From: RPQJ01 sp963707145
GTDB lineage: Bacteria; Pseudomonadota; Gammaproteobacteria; Steroidobacterales; Steroidobacteraceae
DNA: 64,000 bases
Direction of reading: 5' to 3'
NCBI GenBank assembly: GCA_963707145.1
Contig: CAVPOQ010000004.1
Coordinates: forward strand, 310,001-374,000
The first letter of the stretch is position 1, and each line of letters starts with the position of its first letter. The position numbers were made by a program, and so were the translations under genes. Below are positions 26,942-35,285 of this stretch, one piece after another. The notes below the pieces were generated by a model that worked only from the letters and a program-made list of their open reading frames with translations, had not been told where the DNA came from and made no database searches.

Positions 26942-27397
26942 GTGACCGCGCCGGTGCACGTTCGCCGTGCCACTTCCGGCGACGCCGAGCGCGTCGCGCC
27001 GTTGTTCGACGCGTACCGCCAGTTCTATGGGCTCGCCCCCGACCTCGCGCTCTCCCGCCGCTTCATTGCCGAGCGCATCGAGCGCGATGAGTCGATCGTG
27101 CTGCTCGCGCAGACCGCGGACGGCACCTCGCTCGGCTTCGTGCAGATGTACCCGACCTTCGCGTCGCTGCGGGCGGCGCGGGTGTTCGTGCTCTACGACC
27201 TGTTCGTGGCGCCGGCGGCGCGCCGCCACGGCGTCGCACGCCGGCTGATGGAGGCCGCGGTGGGCGAAGCGCGTGCCGCGGGAGCGGTCGCGATCAGCCT
27301 GCAGACCGCGCGGACCAACCGCGCCGCGCAGCGACTCTACGAGTCGCTCGGCTGGAAGCGTGACGAGGAGTTCCTCGAGTACGGACTGGCGCTCTGA
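26942..27397 (+). CDS. GNAT family N-acetyltransferase
   Basis: Encodes 151 residues from a GTG at 26942. The acetyl-CoA loop is visible as LFVAPAARRHGVARRLMEAA (about residues 87-106; the family's R/Q-x-x-G-x-G/A) and is followed by the C-terminal QTARTNRAAQRLYESLGWKRDEEFLEYGLAL. The opening VHVRRATSGDAERVAPLFDAYRQFYG is typical of the fold. The acceptor is unknown. A polyamine island begins on the other strand 29 bases away, but that proximity alone does not make this a polyamine acetyltransferase. Confidence 0.85.
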   Translation: MTAPVHVRRATSGDAERVAPLFDAYRQFYGLAPDLALSRRFIAERIERDESIVLLAQTADGTSLGFVQMYPTFASLRAARVFVLYDLFVAPAARRHGVARRLMEAAVGEARAAGAVAISLQTARTNRAAQRLYESLGWKRDEEFLEYGLAL

Positions 27398-27425
27398 GCG
27401 GGCCTCGCCCGCCGTGCGGGGCGCA

Positions 27426-28697
27426 CTACAGCAGGTCCTTCAGCCGGAACCACAGCATCGCCAGCACCAGCGCCGGCGTTCGCAGCGCGCGGCCGCCGGG
27501 GAAGTCGCGGTGCTCGAGCTTCGTGAAGAGATCGAAGCGCTCGGCCTGCCCCGCGATCGCCTCGGCCACGAGCTTGCCGGCCATGCCGGTGAGCGCGATG
27601 CCGTGTCCCGAGAAGCCCTGCAGGTAGTACACGTTGGGCGTGAGCCGGCCGAAGTCGGGCGCGCGGCTCATGGTGATGTCCACATAGCCGCCCCAGGCGT
27701 ACTCGATCTTCGCGTCGGCGAGCTGCGGGAACACCTTGACCATGCGGGCCCGGGTGGCGCGCTCGGTGTCGAGCGGGTCGAGGCCCGAGTAGCTCACCCG
27801 TCCGCCGAACAGCAGCCGGTGGTCGGAGGAGCGGCGGAAGTAGTCGAGCACCCAGTTCACGTCGGTGACACCGATGTTCTCGCGCATCAGCGCCTCGATG
27901 CGTGCCTGGCCGAGCGTCTCGGTGGCGACGATGTAGGTGCCGACCGGCATGATGCGGGCGCGCAGCCGCGGCGAGAGCTGGTCCATGTAGGCGTTGCAGC
28001 ACAGCGCCACGTGGCTGGCGCGGACCCGGCCCTGCGCCGTGTGCACCACCGCCGTCCCGCCCTGCTCGAGCCGCGTGACCTCGCTGCCCTCGAAGATGCG
28101 CACGCCCGCGGCCTCCGCGGCTGCGGCGAGGCCGAGCGTGTAGTTGAGCGGGTGCAGGTGGCCGCTGCGCGGGTCGTGCAGGCCGCCCGTGTAGCGTTCG
28201 GTGGCGAGCAGCGAACGCACTTCCTCGCGCCCGAGCCAGCGCAGCGAGGTGTAGCCGTAGTCGCGTGCGAGTTCGTCCTGCCAGGCCTTCAGTTCCGTCT
28301 CGTGCCGCGGCTTGATCGCGACGTGCATCTGGCCCCACTGCAGGTCGCAGTCGATGCCGTGGCGCGCGACGCGGTCCTTGAGGAGATCGAGCGCCTCCAC
28401 CGAGACGTCGAACATGGCACGCGCCGCCTCGCGGCCCACCTGCGCCACGAGCGTGTCCTGTCCGGCGGCGAACCCGAACAGCGCCTGCCCGCCGCTGCGA
28501 CCAGAGGCGCCCCAGGCGATGCGTTTCCCTTCGAGCAGCACCACACGGTAGCCGCGCTCGGCGAGATGGAGCGCGGTCGAGCACCCGGCGATGCCGCCGC
28601 CCACGACGCAGACGTCGGCGCTCGCCTCGCCGCGCAGCGGCTCGCGCAGTGGCGCGGGATTGGCCGAGGCGGCGTACCAGGAGCGGATGTGTTCCAC
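27426..28697 (-). CDS. puuB: Gamma-glutamylputrescine oxidoreductase (PuuB-like FAD oxidase)
   Basis: Encodes 423 residues. It is a DAO-family flavoenzyme oxidising gamma-glutamylputrescine to gamma-glutamyl-gamma-aminobutyraldehyde. The FAD-binding Rossmann motif ADVCVVGGGIAGCSTALHLAERG sits at about residues 27-49, and WGASGRSGGQALFGFAAG and the C-terminal YYLQGFSGHGIALTGMAGKLVAEAI also match PuuB. It lies 3 bases downstream of the glutamine-synthetase-like gene, so the two form a ligation-oxidation pair. The symbol rests on family and context and is not experimentally certain. Confidence 0.87.
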   Translation of the reverse strand: MEHIRSWYAASANPAPLREPLRGEASADVCVVGGGIAGCSTALHLAERGYRVVLLEGKRIAWGASGRSGGQALFGFAAGQDTLVAQVGREAARAMFDVSVEALDLLKDRVARHGIDCDLQWGQMHVAIKPRHETELKAWQDELARDYGYTSLRWLGREEVRSLLATERYTGGLHDPRSGHLHPLNYTLGLAAAAEAAGVRIFEGSEVTRLEQGGTAVVHTAQGRVRASHVALCCNAYMDQLSPRLRARIMPVGTYIVATETLGQARIEALMRENIGVTDVNWVLDYFRRSSDHRLLFGGRVSYSGLDPLDTERATRARMVKVFPQLADAKIEYAWGGYVDITMSRAPDFGRLTPNVYYLQGFSGHGIALTGMAGKLVAEAIAGQAERFDLFTKLEHRDFPGGRALRTPALVLAMLWFRLKDLL

Positions 28698-28700
28698 GGC

Positions 28701-30071
28701 TCAGACCGTCGTCAGGTACCAGGAATACTCGAGCGGCGACACATAGGAACCGAAGTCCTGCATCTCGCCGCGACGCGTCTGCGCGTACAGGCGCGCGAAG
28801 CGCTCGCCGAGCAGGTCGCGCGCGAACTCGCTGCGCTCGAAGGCCGCAAGCGCCTCGGACCAGCTCAGGGGAATCGTCGGCGTCGCGTCGCGGTACGCGT
28901 TGCCCGCCAGCACCGGACCCGGCTCGAGCTCGCGCTCCAGCCCGCGCAGCATGCCGCCGAGCACCATCGCCGCCAGCAGGTAGGGGTTCGCGTCGGCGCC
29001 CGCGACACGGTGTTCCACGCGCCGTCCCTCCGGTGGACCCGCAGGCACGCGAAACGCCACGCCCCGGTTATTCACCGACCAGCTCGGGTTCAGCGGCACG
29101 TAGGCCTCGGGCTGGAAGCGGCGGTAGGAGTTCGCAGTCGGCGCGCACACCGCCATCGTGTCGTTCAGGGTCGCCACCAGGCCGCCGATCGCGTGGCGCA
29201 GCGCGGGCGCGCCCGCGGGATCCTCCGCGGCGAAGACGTTGCGCCCGTCGCGGTCCACGAGGCTCACGTGCAGGTGCGTGCCGCTGCCGGCGTGGTCGCG
29301 GTAGGGCTTGGGCATGAACGTCGCGTCCAGCCCGTGGGCGAGCGCGACGCCCTTGACGAGGCGCTTGAGGCGGATCGCGTGATCGCAGGCGAGCAGCGCG
29401 TCGTCGACGTGGTGCAGGTTCACCTCGAACTGTCCCGGGCCGTACTCCGCGAGCACCGTGCCGGCCGGCAGGTCCTGTGCACGCGCCGCGTCGTCGATCG
29501 CGACCAGCACGGCGGAGTACTCGTCGAGCTCCGCCATCGAGTTGATCTGCGTCTTGTCCTCACGCCGGCCGGAGAGCGGCTGGCGCGGCGGCTGCGCGCA
29601 ACCGGCTTCGGTGCGCTCGCGGTCGACGAAGTAGAACTCGAGTTCCACCGCCATCACGGGCGTGAGTCCGCGTGCCGCGAAGCGGCAGAGCACCTGCTCG
29701 AGCACGTGGCGCGGGTCGCCGAAGAACGGGCTGCGGTCGTACTCGTACATCGCCACCTGCATCTGCGCGACGTGCTCGCCGAGCCACGGCACGGGCGCGA
29801 GCGAGCCCGGCAGCGGCAGGCAGATTCGGTCGGCGTCGCCCTCGTCGAAGCCGAGTCCGGTGGCCTGCACCGTGCCGCCGAGCACGTCGAGCGCGAACAT
29901 CGAGGCGGGCAGCAGCAGTCCGTGGCGGTGGACGCCCTCGAGTTCCGCCACCGTGATGCGCTTGCCGCGCGGGATGCCCATCTGGTCGGGCAGCAGCAGG
30001 TCGACGTAGCGCACCTGCGGATGCTGGCCGAGCCAGGCGCGCGCCTGCTCGAAGTCCGCGAACTGCGGCAT
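28701..30071 (-). CDS. puuA: Gamma-glutamylputrescine synthetase (glutamine synthetase family)
   Basis: Encodes 456 residues, shorter than housekeeping GlnA and typical of PuuA. It joins glutamate to putrescine using ATP. Visible parts are the beta-grasp N-terminus (VRYVDLLLPDQMGIPRGKRITV), the metal/ATP site PVMAVELEFYFVD, GPGQFEVNLHHVDDALLACDH, the HLHVSLVDRDGRNVF segment, and the ADANPYLLAAMVLGGMLRGLE block. It is divergent from puuD and the second synthetase paralogue, and ends 3 bases before puuB. Whether its natural amine is putrescine or another diamine is inferred. Confidence 0.88.
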   Translation of the reverse strand: MPQFADFEQARAWLGQHPQVRYVDLLLPDQMGIPRGKRITVAELEGVHRHGLLLPASMFALDVLGGTVQATGLGFDEGDADRICLPLPGSLAPVPWLGEHVAQMQVAMYEYDRSPFFGDPRHVLEQVLCRFAARGLTPVMAVELEFYFVDRERTEAGCAQPPRQPLSGRREDKTQINSMAELDEYSAVLVAIDDAARAQDLPAGTVLAEYGPGQFEVNLHHVDDALLACDHAIRLKRLVKGVALAHGLDATFMPKPYRDHAGSGTHLHVSLVDRDGRNVFAAEDPAGAPALRHAIGGLVATLNDTMAVCAPTANSYRRFQPEAYVPLNPSWSVNNRGVAFRVPAGPPEGRRVEHRVAGADANPYLLAAMVLGGMLRGLERELEPGPVLAGNAYRDATPTIPLSWSEALAAFERSEFARDLLGERFARLYAQTRRGEMQDFGSYVSPLEYSWYLTTV

Positions 30072-30124
30072 GAGAACCCCGAATGTTTAGGATTTAGTGA
30101 CGACGCTGGGCGCGCCGTCGCCCG

Positions 30125-30154
30125 AGCATAGCCGTTCCCGCGAGCCGCCGGCAA
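30125..30154 (-). promoter_or_regulatory. Candidate promoter for puuAB
   Basis: On the minus strand TTGCCG (-35) is followed by 18 bases and TATGCT (-10), about 54 bases upstream of the puuA start. It lies in the 238-base divergent region, where a PuuR-type repressor would be expected to act. Confidence 0.4.
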
Positions 30155-30249
30155 GCAAGGACAGCGGCCCCGACGCTACGATAAGCATTTGTTCTGGTTA
30201 GGCTTTGTGCCACTTCTTGCGCTGCTTGGCGACGCCCAAGGGGGTGCTG

Positions 30250-30258
30250 TGCTTTAAT
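30250..30258 (+). promoter_or_regulatory. Candidate extended -10 for the puuD operon
   Basis: TGC-TTTAAT resembles an extended -10 (TGnTATAAT), about 50 bases before the puuD start. No good -35 is seen. Confidence 0.25.
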
Positions 30259-30309
30259 TCCACGCACCCTCCGCCGTCGGACACCCGTCGGCTGTCTAGG
30301 ATCTTAAAC

Positions 30310-31071
30310 GTGGCTCGCTCCAAACCGCTGATCGGCATTCCAGCGGATCGTCGCATCCTCGGCCCGCATCCGTTCCACTGCGTCGGCGAGAAGTACATCG
30401 CCGCCGTGGCGCAGGCCGCCGACGCCGTGCCCGTGCTGATCCCGTCGCTCGGCGCCGACGCCGACCTCGAGGCGATCCTCGGCAGCGTCGACGGCATCCT
30501 GCTCACCGGCAGTCCCTCGAACGTCGAGCCGCATCGGTACTTCGGGCCGCCGAGCGACCCCGACACGCTGCACGATCCGCACCGCGACGCCACCACGCTG
30601 CCGCTGATCCCGCGCGTCGTCGCCTCCGGCCTGCCGCTGTTCGCCGTCTGCCGCGGGTTCCAGGAAATGAACGTCGCCTACGGCGGCACGCTCTGGCAGA
30701 AGGTGCAGGACGTGCCGGGGCTCGCGGACCACCGCGAAAACAAGGAGGACCCGCTCGAGGTGCAGTACGCGCCCGCGCACGAGGTCGCGCTCGTCGCCGG
30801 CGGCGAGCTTGAGCGCCTCGCGGGGGCCACCCGGGTGACGGTCAACTCGCTGCACTCCCAGGGCGTGCAGCGGCTCGGCGACGGGCTCGAGGTCGAGGCG
30901 CGCGCTCCGGACGGCCTGATCGAAGGCTTCCGCGTCCGCGGTGCGCCCGGCTTCGCCCTCGCGGTGCAGTGGCACCCCGAGTGGCAGGTGATGTTGAATC
31001 CGTTTTCGCGCGCCATGTTCGCCGCCTTCGGCGATGCGGCGCGGACGCACGCCAGAGGACGAAGATCATGA
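30310..31071 (+). CDS. puuD: Gamma-glutamyl-gamma-aminobutyrate hydrolase (class I amidotransferase-like)
   Basis: Encodes 253 residues from a GTG with TAGGATCTTAAAC upstream (AGGA spaced nine bases). It releases GABA and glutamate from gamma-glutamyl-GABA. The nucleophile Cys114 lies in PLFAVCRGFQEMNVAYGGTLWQ, and the partner His/Glu in FALAVQWHPEWQV. LTGSPSNVEPHRYF and HDPHRDATTLPLI are characteristic of peptidase C26 enzymes. Its stop overlaps the next gene's ATG (ATGA), so it is translationally coupled to the second ligase. Confidence 0.92.
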   Translation: MARSKPLIGIPADRRILGPHPFHCVGEKYIAAVAQAADAVPVLIPSLGADADLEAILGSVDGILLTGSPSNVEPHRYFGPPSDPDTLHDPHRDATTLPLIPRVVASGLPLFAVCRGFQEMNVAYGGTLWQKVQDVPGLADHRENKEDPLEVQYAPAHEVALVAGGELERLAGATRVTVNSLHSQGVQRLGDGLEVEARAPDGLIEGFRVRGAPGFALAVQWHPEWQVMLNPFSRAMFAAFGDAARTHARGRRS

Positions 31072-32405
31072 ACACGCCCATCCGCCAATTCTTCAAGGAA
31101 CACGGCATCTCCGAGGTCGAGGCCGTGCTGCCCGACATGGCGGGCATCGCCCGCGGCAAGGTGATGCCGGCGATGAAGTTCGCGGAGGAGGAGGGCATGC
31201 GCATGCCCGAGAGCATCTTCCTGCAGACGGTCACCGGCGACTACCCGGAGGACGACCGCGCCATCAGCCCCTCGGAGATCGACATCGTGCTGCGTGCCGA
31301 CCCGAGCACGACGCGCGTGGTGCCGTGGGCGGCCGAGCCCACTGCGCAGGTGATCCACGACAGCTTCTATGCCGACGGCCGCCCGGTGACGATGGCGCCG
31401 CGCTATGTGCTGCGGCGGATTCTCGACCTCTACGCCCAGCAGGGCTGGCAGCCGATCGTCGCACCGGAGCTCGAGTTCTACCTCGTCGAGCCGAACATCG
31501 ACGCCGACTATCCGCTGAAGCCCCCGATCGGCCGGTCGGGACGGCCGGAGGTCGGGCGCCAGTCCTACAGCATCGCGGCAGTCAACGAGTTCGACCCGCT
31601 GTTCGACGACATCTACGCCTTCTGCGAGGCGCAGGAGATCGAGATCGATACGCTGATCCACGAGGACGGCGCGGCGCAGATGGAGATCAACCTGATCCAC
31701 GGCGACGCCATGTCGCTCGCCGACCAGGTGTTCATGTTCAAGCGCACGGCGCGCGAGGCCGCGTTCCGCCACAAGATGTACGCGACGTTCATGTCGAAGC
31801 CGATGGCCCGCGAGCCCGGCAGCGCCATGCACATTCACCAGAGCGTGGTGGACAAGACGACCGGCAAGAACGTCTTCAGCGACGCGGACGGCAACCCGAG
31901 CGCGCTGTTCTTCTCCCACATCGCCGGGCTGCAGAAGTACCTGCCGGCGGCGATGTCGCTGTTCGCGCCGAACGTCAACTCGTTCCGCCGGATCATCCTG
32001 AGGCACCTCGCGCCGATCAATACGCAGTGGGGCTACGACAACCGCACGGCCGGGCTGCGCGTGCCGCAGTCGAACCCCGAGAACCGGCGCGTCGAGAACC
32101 GCCTCGGCGGCGCCGACGCGAATCCCTACCTCGCCATTGCCGCCTCGCTGGTCTGCGGCTACCTCGGCATGCGCGAGGGGCTGAAGCCCTCCGAGCCGAT
32201 CGCCGGCAGCGCCTACGACATGCCGTTCGGCCTGCCGCGCAACCTCGAGGAAGCGGTGCGGCTGCTGCGCGACTGCCGGCCGCTGATCGAGATTCTCGGC
32301 GAGCGCTTCGTGCTCGCCTACACGGCCGTCAAGGAGAGCGAGTACGACACGTTCCTGCAGGTCATCAGCTCGTGGGAGCGCGAGCACCTGCTGCTGAACG
32401 TCTGA
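31068..32405 (+). CDS. Second glutamine-synthetase-family ligase (gamma-glutamyl amine synthetase)
   Basis: Encodes 445 residues. Conserved parts are AVLPDMAGIARGKVMPA, WQPIVAPELEFYLVEPNID, HEDGAAQMEINLIHGDAMSLADQV, the HQSVVD segment and the GGADANPYLAIAASLVCGYLG block. It differs from the divergent puuA product: it has the longer VTGDYPEDDRAISPSEID stretch and FRHKMYATFMSKPMAREPGSAMHIH, closer to the SpuB/SpuI-type enzymes of pseudomonads. It may serve a different amine (spermidine, diaminopropane, GABA) than PuuA. It overlaps puuD by 4 bases and is followed by the aminotransferase. Confidence 0.88.
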   Translation: MNTPIRQFFKEHGISEVEAVLPDMAGIARGKVMPAMKFAEEEGMRMPESIFLQTVTGDYPEDDRAISPSEIDIVLRADPSTTRVVPWAAEPTAQVIHDSFYADGRPVTMAPRYVLRRILDLYAQQGWQPIVAPELEFYLVEPNIDADYPLKPPIGRSGRPEVGRQSYSIAAVNEFDPLFDDIYAFCEAQEIEIDTLIHEDGAAQMEINLIHGDAMSLADQVFMFKRTAREAAFRHKMYATFMSKPMAREPGSAMHIHQSVVDKTTGKNVFSDADGNPSALFFSHIAGLQKYLPAAMSLFAPNVNSFRRIILRHLAPINTQWGYDNRTAGLRVPQSNPENRRVENRLGGADANPYLAIAASLVCGYLGMREGLKPSEPIAGSAYDMPFGLPRNLEEAVRLLRDCRPLIEILGERFVLAYTAVKESEYDTFLQVISSWEREHLLLNV

Positions 32406-32419
32406 GGACGCCCGCCACC

Positions 32420-33817
32420 ATGGTCGCAGCCACTCCGTATGTCGCCGACCGGACCACCGAGGCCTGGCAGGCGCTCGACCGGCAGCACTACCTGCACCCG
32501 TTCACGGACTTCAAGTCCCTGCACGCCAAGGGCACGCGCGTCATCGTCAGGGCCGATGGCGTCTATCTCTACGACTCCGACGGTCAGCGCATGCTCGACG
32601 GAATGGCGGGCCTGTGGTGCGTGGCGCTGGGCTACGGCCGGCGCGAGCTCGCGGAAGCTGCCTACCGGCAGATGCTCGAGCTGCCGTACTACAACAGCTT
32701 CTTCCAGACTGCCCACCCGCCCGCGATCGAACTCGCCAAGCAGCTCGTGGACCTCACGCCGCCGCAGTTCAACCGCGTGTTCTTCACGGGCTCGGGCTCC
32801 GAGGGCAACGACACCGTGGTGCGCCTGGTGCGCCGCTACTGGGACCTGCTGGGCCAGCCCGGTCGCAAGGTCATCATCTCGCGGGTGAACGCGTACCACG
32901 GCAGCACCATGGCCGGCGCGAGCCTCGGCGGCATGGCCTTCATGCACGAGCAGGGCGGGTTGCCGATCCCCGACATCGTGCACATCGCGCAGCCCTACTG
33001 GTACGGCGAGGGAGGCGACCTCACGCCGGAGGAGTTCGGGCTCGCGGCGGCCCGGGCGCTCGAGCAGAAGATCCTCGAACTCGGCGCCGACCGGGTGGCT
33101 GCCTTCATCGGCGAGCCGATCCAGGGCGCCGGCGGCGTGATCATCCCGCCGGACACCTACTGGCCCGAGATCCAGCGCATCTGCGACCGCCACGGCATCC
33201 TGCTGGTCGCGGACGAGGTGATCTGCGGTTTCGGGCGCACCGGGCACTGGTTCGGCAGCGACCTCTACGGGATTCGCCCGGACCTGATGACCATGGCCAA
33301 GGGCCTTTCGTCGGGCTATCTGCCGATCGGCGGCGTGATGGTGGCCGACCGCGTCGCCGACGTGCTGATCGACAAGGGCGGCGAGTTCGCACACGGATAC
33401 ACCTACTCTGGCCACCCGGTGGCCTGCGCCGTGGCGAGCGTCAACCTGGCGCTGATCCAGCAGGAGGACCTCGTGCGTCGGACGCGCGAGGAGACCGGCC
33501 CCTACCTCGCCTCGAAGTGGCGGCAGCTCGCCGAGCACCCGCTGGTGGGCGAGGCGCGCTCGGTGGGCCTGATCGGCGCGCTCGAACTGGTGCGCGACAA
33601 GCGGTCGCGCCGGTTCTTCGACAGGCGCGGCGAGGTGGGCACCATCTGCCGCGACTTCTGCTTCCGCAACGGCCTGATCATGCGCGCCGTGCGCGACACG
33701 ATGATCATCTCCCCGCCGCTCGTGATCACCCGCGAGCAGCTCGACGAGCTGGCCGAGAAGGCCTGGCGCTGCCTCGACCTGACGCTCGAGCGCTGCCGGG
33801 AGGACGGGCGGATCTAG
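32420..33817 (+). CDS. spuC: Putrescine-type aminotransferase (class III, PLP)
   Basis: Encodes 465 residues. It transfers the amino group of putrescine or a related diamine to pyruvate, giving 4-aminobutanal. Signatures are LHPFTDFKSLHAKGTRVI, MLDGMAGLWCVALGYGRREL, FTGSGSEGNDTVVRLVRRYW, the cofactor Asp in LLVADEVICGFGRTG, and the Schiff-base Lys (about residue 294) in MTMAKGLSSGYLPIGGV. The N-terminal and NPxx patterns match SpuC of Pseudomonas. It gives a transamination route in parallel with the gamma-glutamyl route of its neighbours. Symbol assigned by family and context. Confidence 0.88.
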   Translation: MVAATPYVADRTTEAWQALDRQHYLHPFTDFKSLHAKGTRVIVRADGVYLYDSDGQRMLDGMAGLWCVALGYGRRELAEAAYRQMLELPYYNSFFQTAHPPAIELAKQLVDLTPPQFNRVFFTGSGSEGNDTVVRLVRRYWDLLGQPGRKVIISRVNAYHGSTMAGASLGGMAFMHEQGGLPIPDIVHIAQPYWYGEGGDLTPEEFGLAAARALEQKILELGADRVAAFIGEPIQGAGGVIIPPDTYWPEIQRICDRHGILLVADEVICGFGRTGHWFGSDLYGIRPDLMTMAKGLSSGYLPIGGVMVADRVADVLIDKGGEFAHGYTYSGHPVACAVASVNLALIQQEDLVRRTREETGPYLASKWRQLAEHPLVGEARSVGLIGALELVRDKRSRRFFDRRGEVGTICRDFCFRNGLIMRAVRDTMIISPPLVITREQLDELAEKAWRCLDLTLERCREDGRI

Positions 33818-33857
33818 GCGCGCCGCGACGTCGGCGGCCCTGCGGCGGACACCGTCC

Positions 33858-33886
33858 TTGGATTCGGCCCGGCCTTGCGCTATACA
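33858..33886 (+). promoter_or_regulatory. Sigma70-like promoter of the first PotF gene
   Basis: TTGGAT, a 17-base spacer and TATACA, ending 70 bases before the ATG. This is the best promoter match in the polyamine region and indicates that the binding protein gene has its own start. Confidence 0.55.
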
Positions 33887-33956
33887 GTCGCCGATTCGCG
33901 GCGTGGCCCGAAACCCGCCTCCTCAAAGTCCCAATGATCGATGGAGTACCGAGACG

Positions 33957-35114
33957 ATGACTAGCACCATTCGCGCCGGGCTGGCGGGCCTCATGGTCGT
34001 GGCGGCACTCGCCGGCTGCGGCAAGAAGCAGGAGTCGGCGCCGCCGGCCGGGGCCGACGCCGCCAAGGCGCCGCCTGCCGCTGCTGCGGAGGAGAAGGTC
34101 GTCAACGTCTACAACTGGTCGGACTACATCGACCCCAAGATGCTCGAGGACTTCACCAGGGAGACCGGCATCAAGGTCAACTACGACGTCTTCGACAGCA
34201 ACGAGGTGCTGCAGACGAAGCTCCTCGCCGGCAACACCGGCTACGACGTCGTGGTACCGTCGGCCTCGTTCCTCGAGGTGCAGATCAAGGCGGGCGTGTT
34301 CCAGAAGCTCGATCGCACCAAGCTCCCGAACTGGTCGAACCTCGACGCCGGCATCCTGCAGCGCCTGGGGCGCCACGATCCGGGCAACGAGTACGCCGTG
34401 AACCACCTGTGGGGCACCGACGCGATCGGCTTCAACGTCAAGAAGCTGCAGGCGATCGACCCCGCGGCGCCGGTCGGCAGCTGGAGCCTGATCCTCGATC
34501 CGAAGTGGGCGGCCAAGTTCAAGGACTGTGGCATCTCCGTCCTCGACGCGCCGGACGAGGTGGTGGGCGTGGTGCTGGCCTACCTCGGCAAGGACCCCAA
34601 CAGCGAGAACCTCGACGACCTGAAGGCGGCCGAGAACCTGCTGATGAGCATCCGCCCCTACATCCGCATGATCCACAGCTCCCAGTACATCGACTCCCTC
34701 GCCAACGGCGACATCTGCGTGTCACTGGGCTGGAGCGGCGACATCCTGCAGGCGAAGAGTCGTGCCGCGGAGGCGGGCCAGGGCGTGGAGATCGCCATGA
34801 CGGTGCCGAAGGAAGGGACCATCATCTGGTTCGACATGTATGCCATCCCGGCCGACGCGCCGCACCCGAACAACGCGCACGCGTTCATCAACTTCATGAT
34901 GAGGCCCGAGGTGGCGGCGGCGAACTCGAACTTCGTGCAGTACGCCAGCGGCAACGCCGCGGCGGTGCCGCTGCTCGATCCGGCGGTCCGCGACGATCCG
35001 GGCGTGTACCCGCCGAAGGACGTCATGGACAAGCTGTTCCCCAACCTGGCCCGTTCGCCGGAGTTCACCCGCGCGCTGAACCGGACCTGGACCCGGTTCA
35101 CGACCGGCAACTGA
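33957..35114 (+). CDS. Putrescine/polyamine-binding protein, PotF family (copy 1)
   Basis: Encodes 385 residues. Residues 1-20 form a lipoprotein signal (LMVVAALAGC, lipidated Cys). The mature protein starts with a KK.ESAPPAG linker and then VVNVYNWSDYIDPKMLEDFTRETGIKV, the standard PotD/PotF opening. NEVLQTKLLAGNTGYDVVVPSASFLE, KFKDCGISVLDAPDE, VSLGWSGDILQAKSRA and EGTIIWFDMYAIPADAPHPNNAHAF carry the polyamine pocket residues. It delivers polyamines to the PotGHI importer. Copy 2 is 171 bases downstream and clearly homologous; a terminator lies between them. Confidence 0.92.
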   Translation: MTSTIRAGLAGLMVVAALAGCGKKQESAPPAGADAAKAPPAAAAEEKVVNVYNWSDYIDPKMLEDFTRETGIKVNYDVFDSNEVLQTKLLAGNTGYDVVVPSASFLEVQIKAGVFQKLDRTKLPNWSNLDAGILQRLGRHDPGNEYAVNHLWGTDAIGFNVKKLQAIDPAAPVGSWSLILDPKWAAKFKDCGISVLDAPDEVVGVVLAYLGKDPNSENLDDLKAAENLLMSIRPYIRMIHSSQYIDSLANGDICVSLGWSGDILQAKSRAAEAGQGVEIAMTVPKEGTIIWFDMYAIPADAPHPNNAHAFINFMMRPEVAAANSNFVQYASGNAAAVPLLDPAVRDDPGVYPPKDVMDKLFPNLARSPEFTRALNRTWTRFTTGN

Positions 35115-35137
35115 CCGGCGTCGCGCACGAGCGAGCC

Positions 35138-35181
35138 GCGGGGCGGCCGGAGATCGTTGCTCCGGCCGCCCCGCTTCGTTT
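35138..35181 (+). terminator. Strong terminator between the two PotF genes
   Basis: A perfect 15-bp stem (35138-35152 with 35160-35174) and 7-nt loop is followed by TTCGTTT. It is 23 bases after the stop of copy 1. Confidence 0.85.
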
Positions 35182-35220
35182 CCGACCGGACCCGGCCTAC
35201 CCAACGCGGGGCCGCTGAGC

Positions 35221-35226
35221 TATAAC
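35221..35226 (+). promoter_or_regulatory. Possible -10 of the second PotF operon
   Basis: TATAAC lies 60 bases before the start of copy 2 and just after the upstream terminator. No clear -35 is present at the right distance, so a regulator-dependent promoter is possible. Confidence 0.3.
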
Positions 35227-35285
35227 CCCGACCGTCGATGGCGCCGGATGCCGAACGGCATCGGCGGGAACCAACAGGGAGCACC

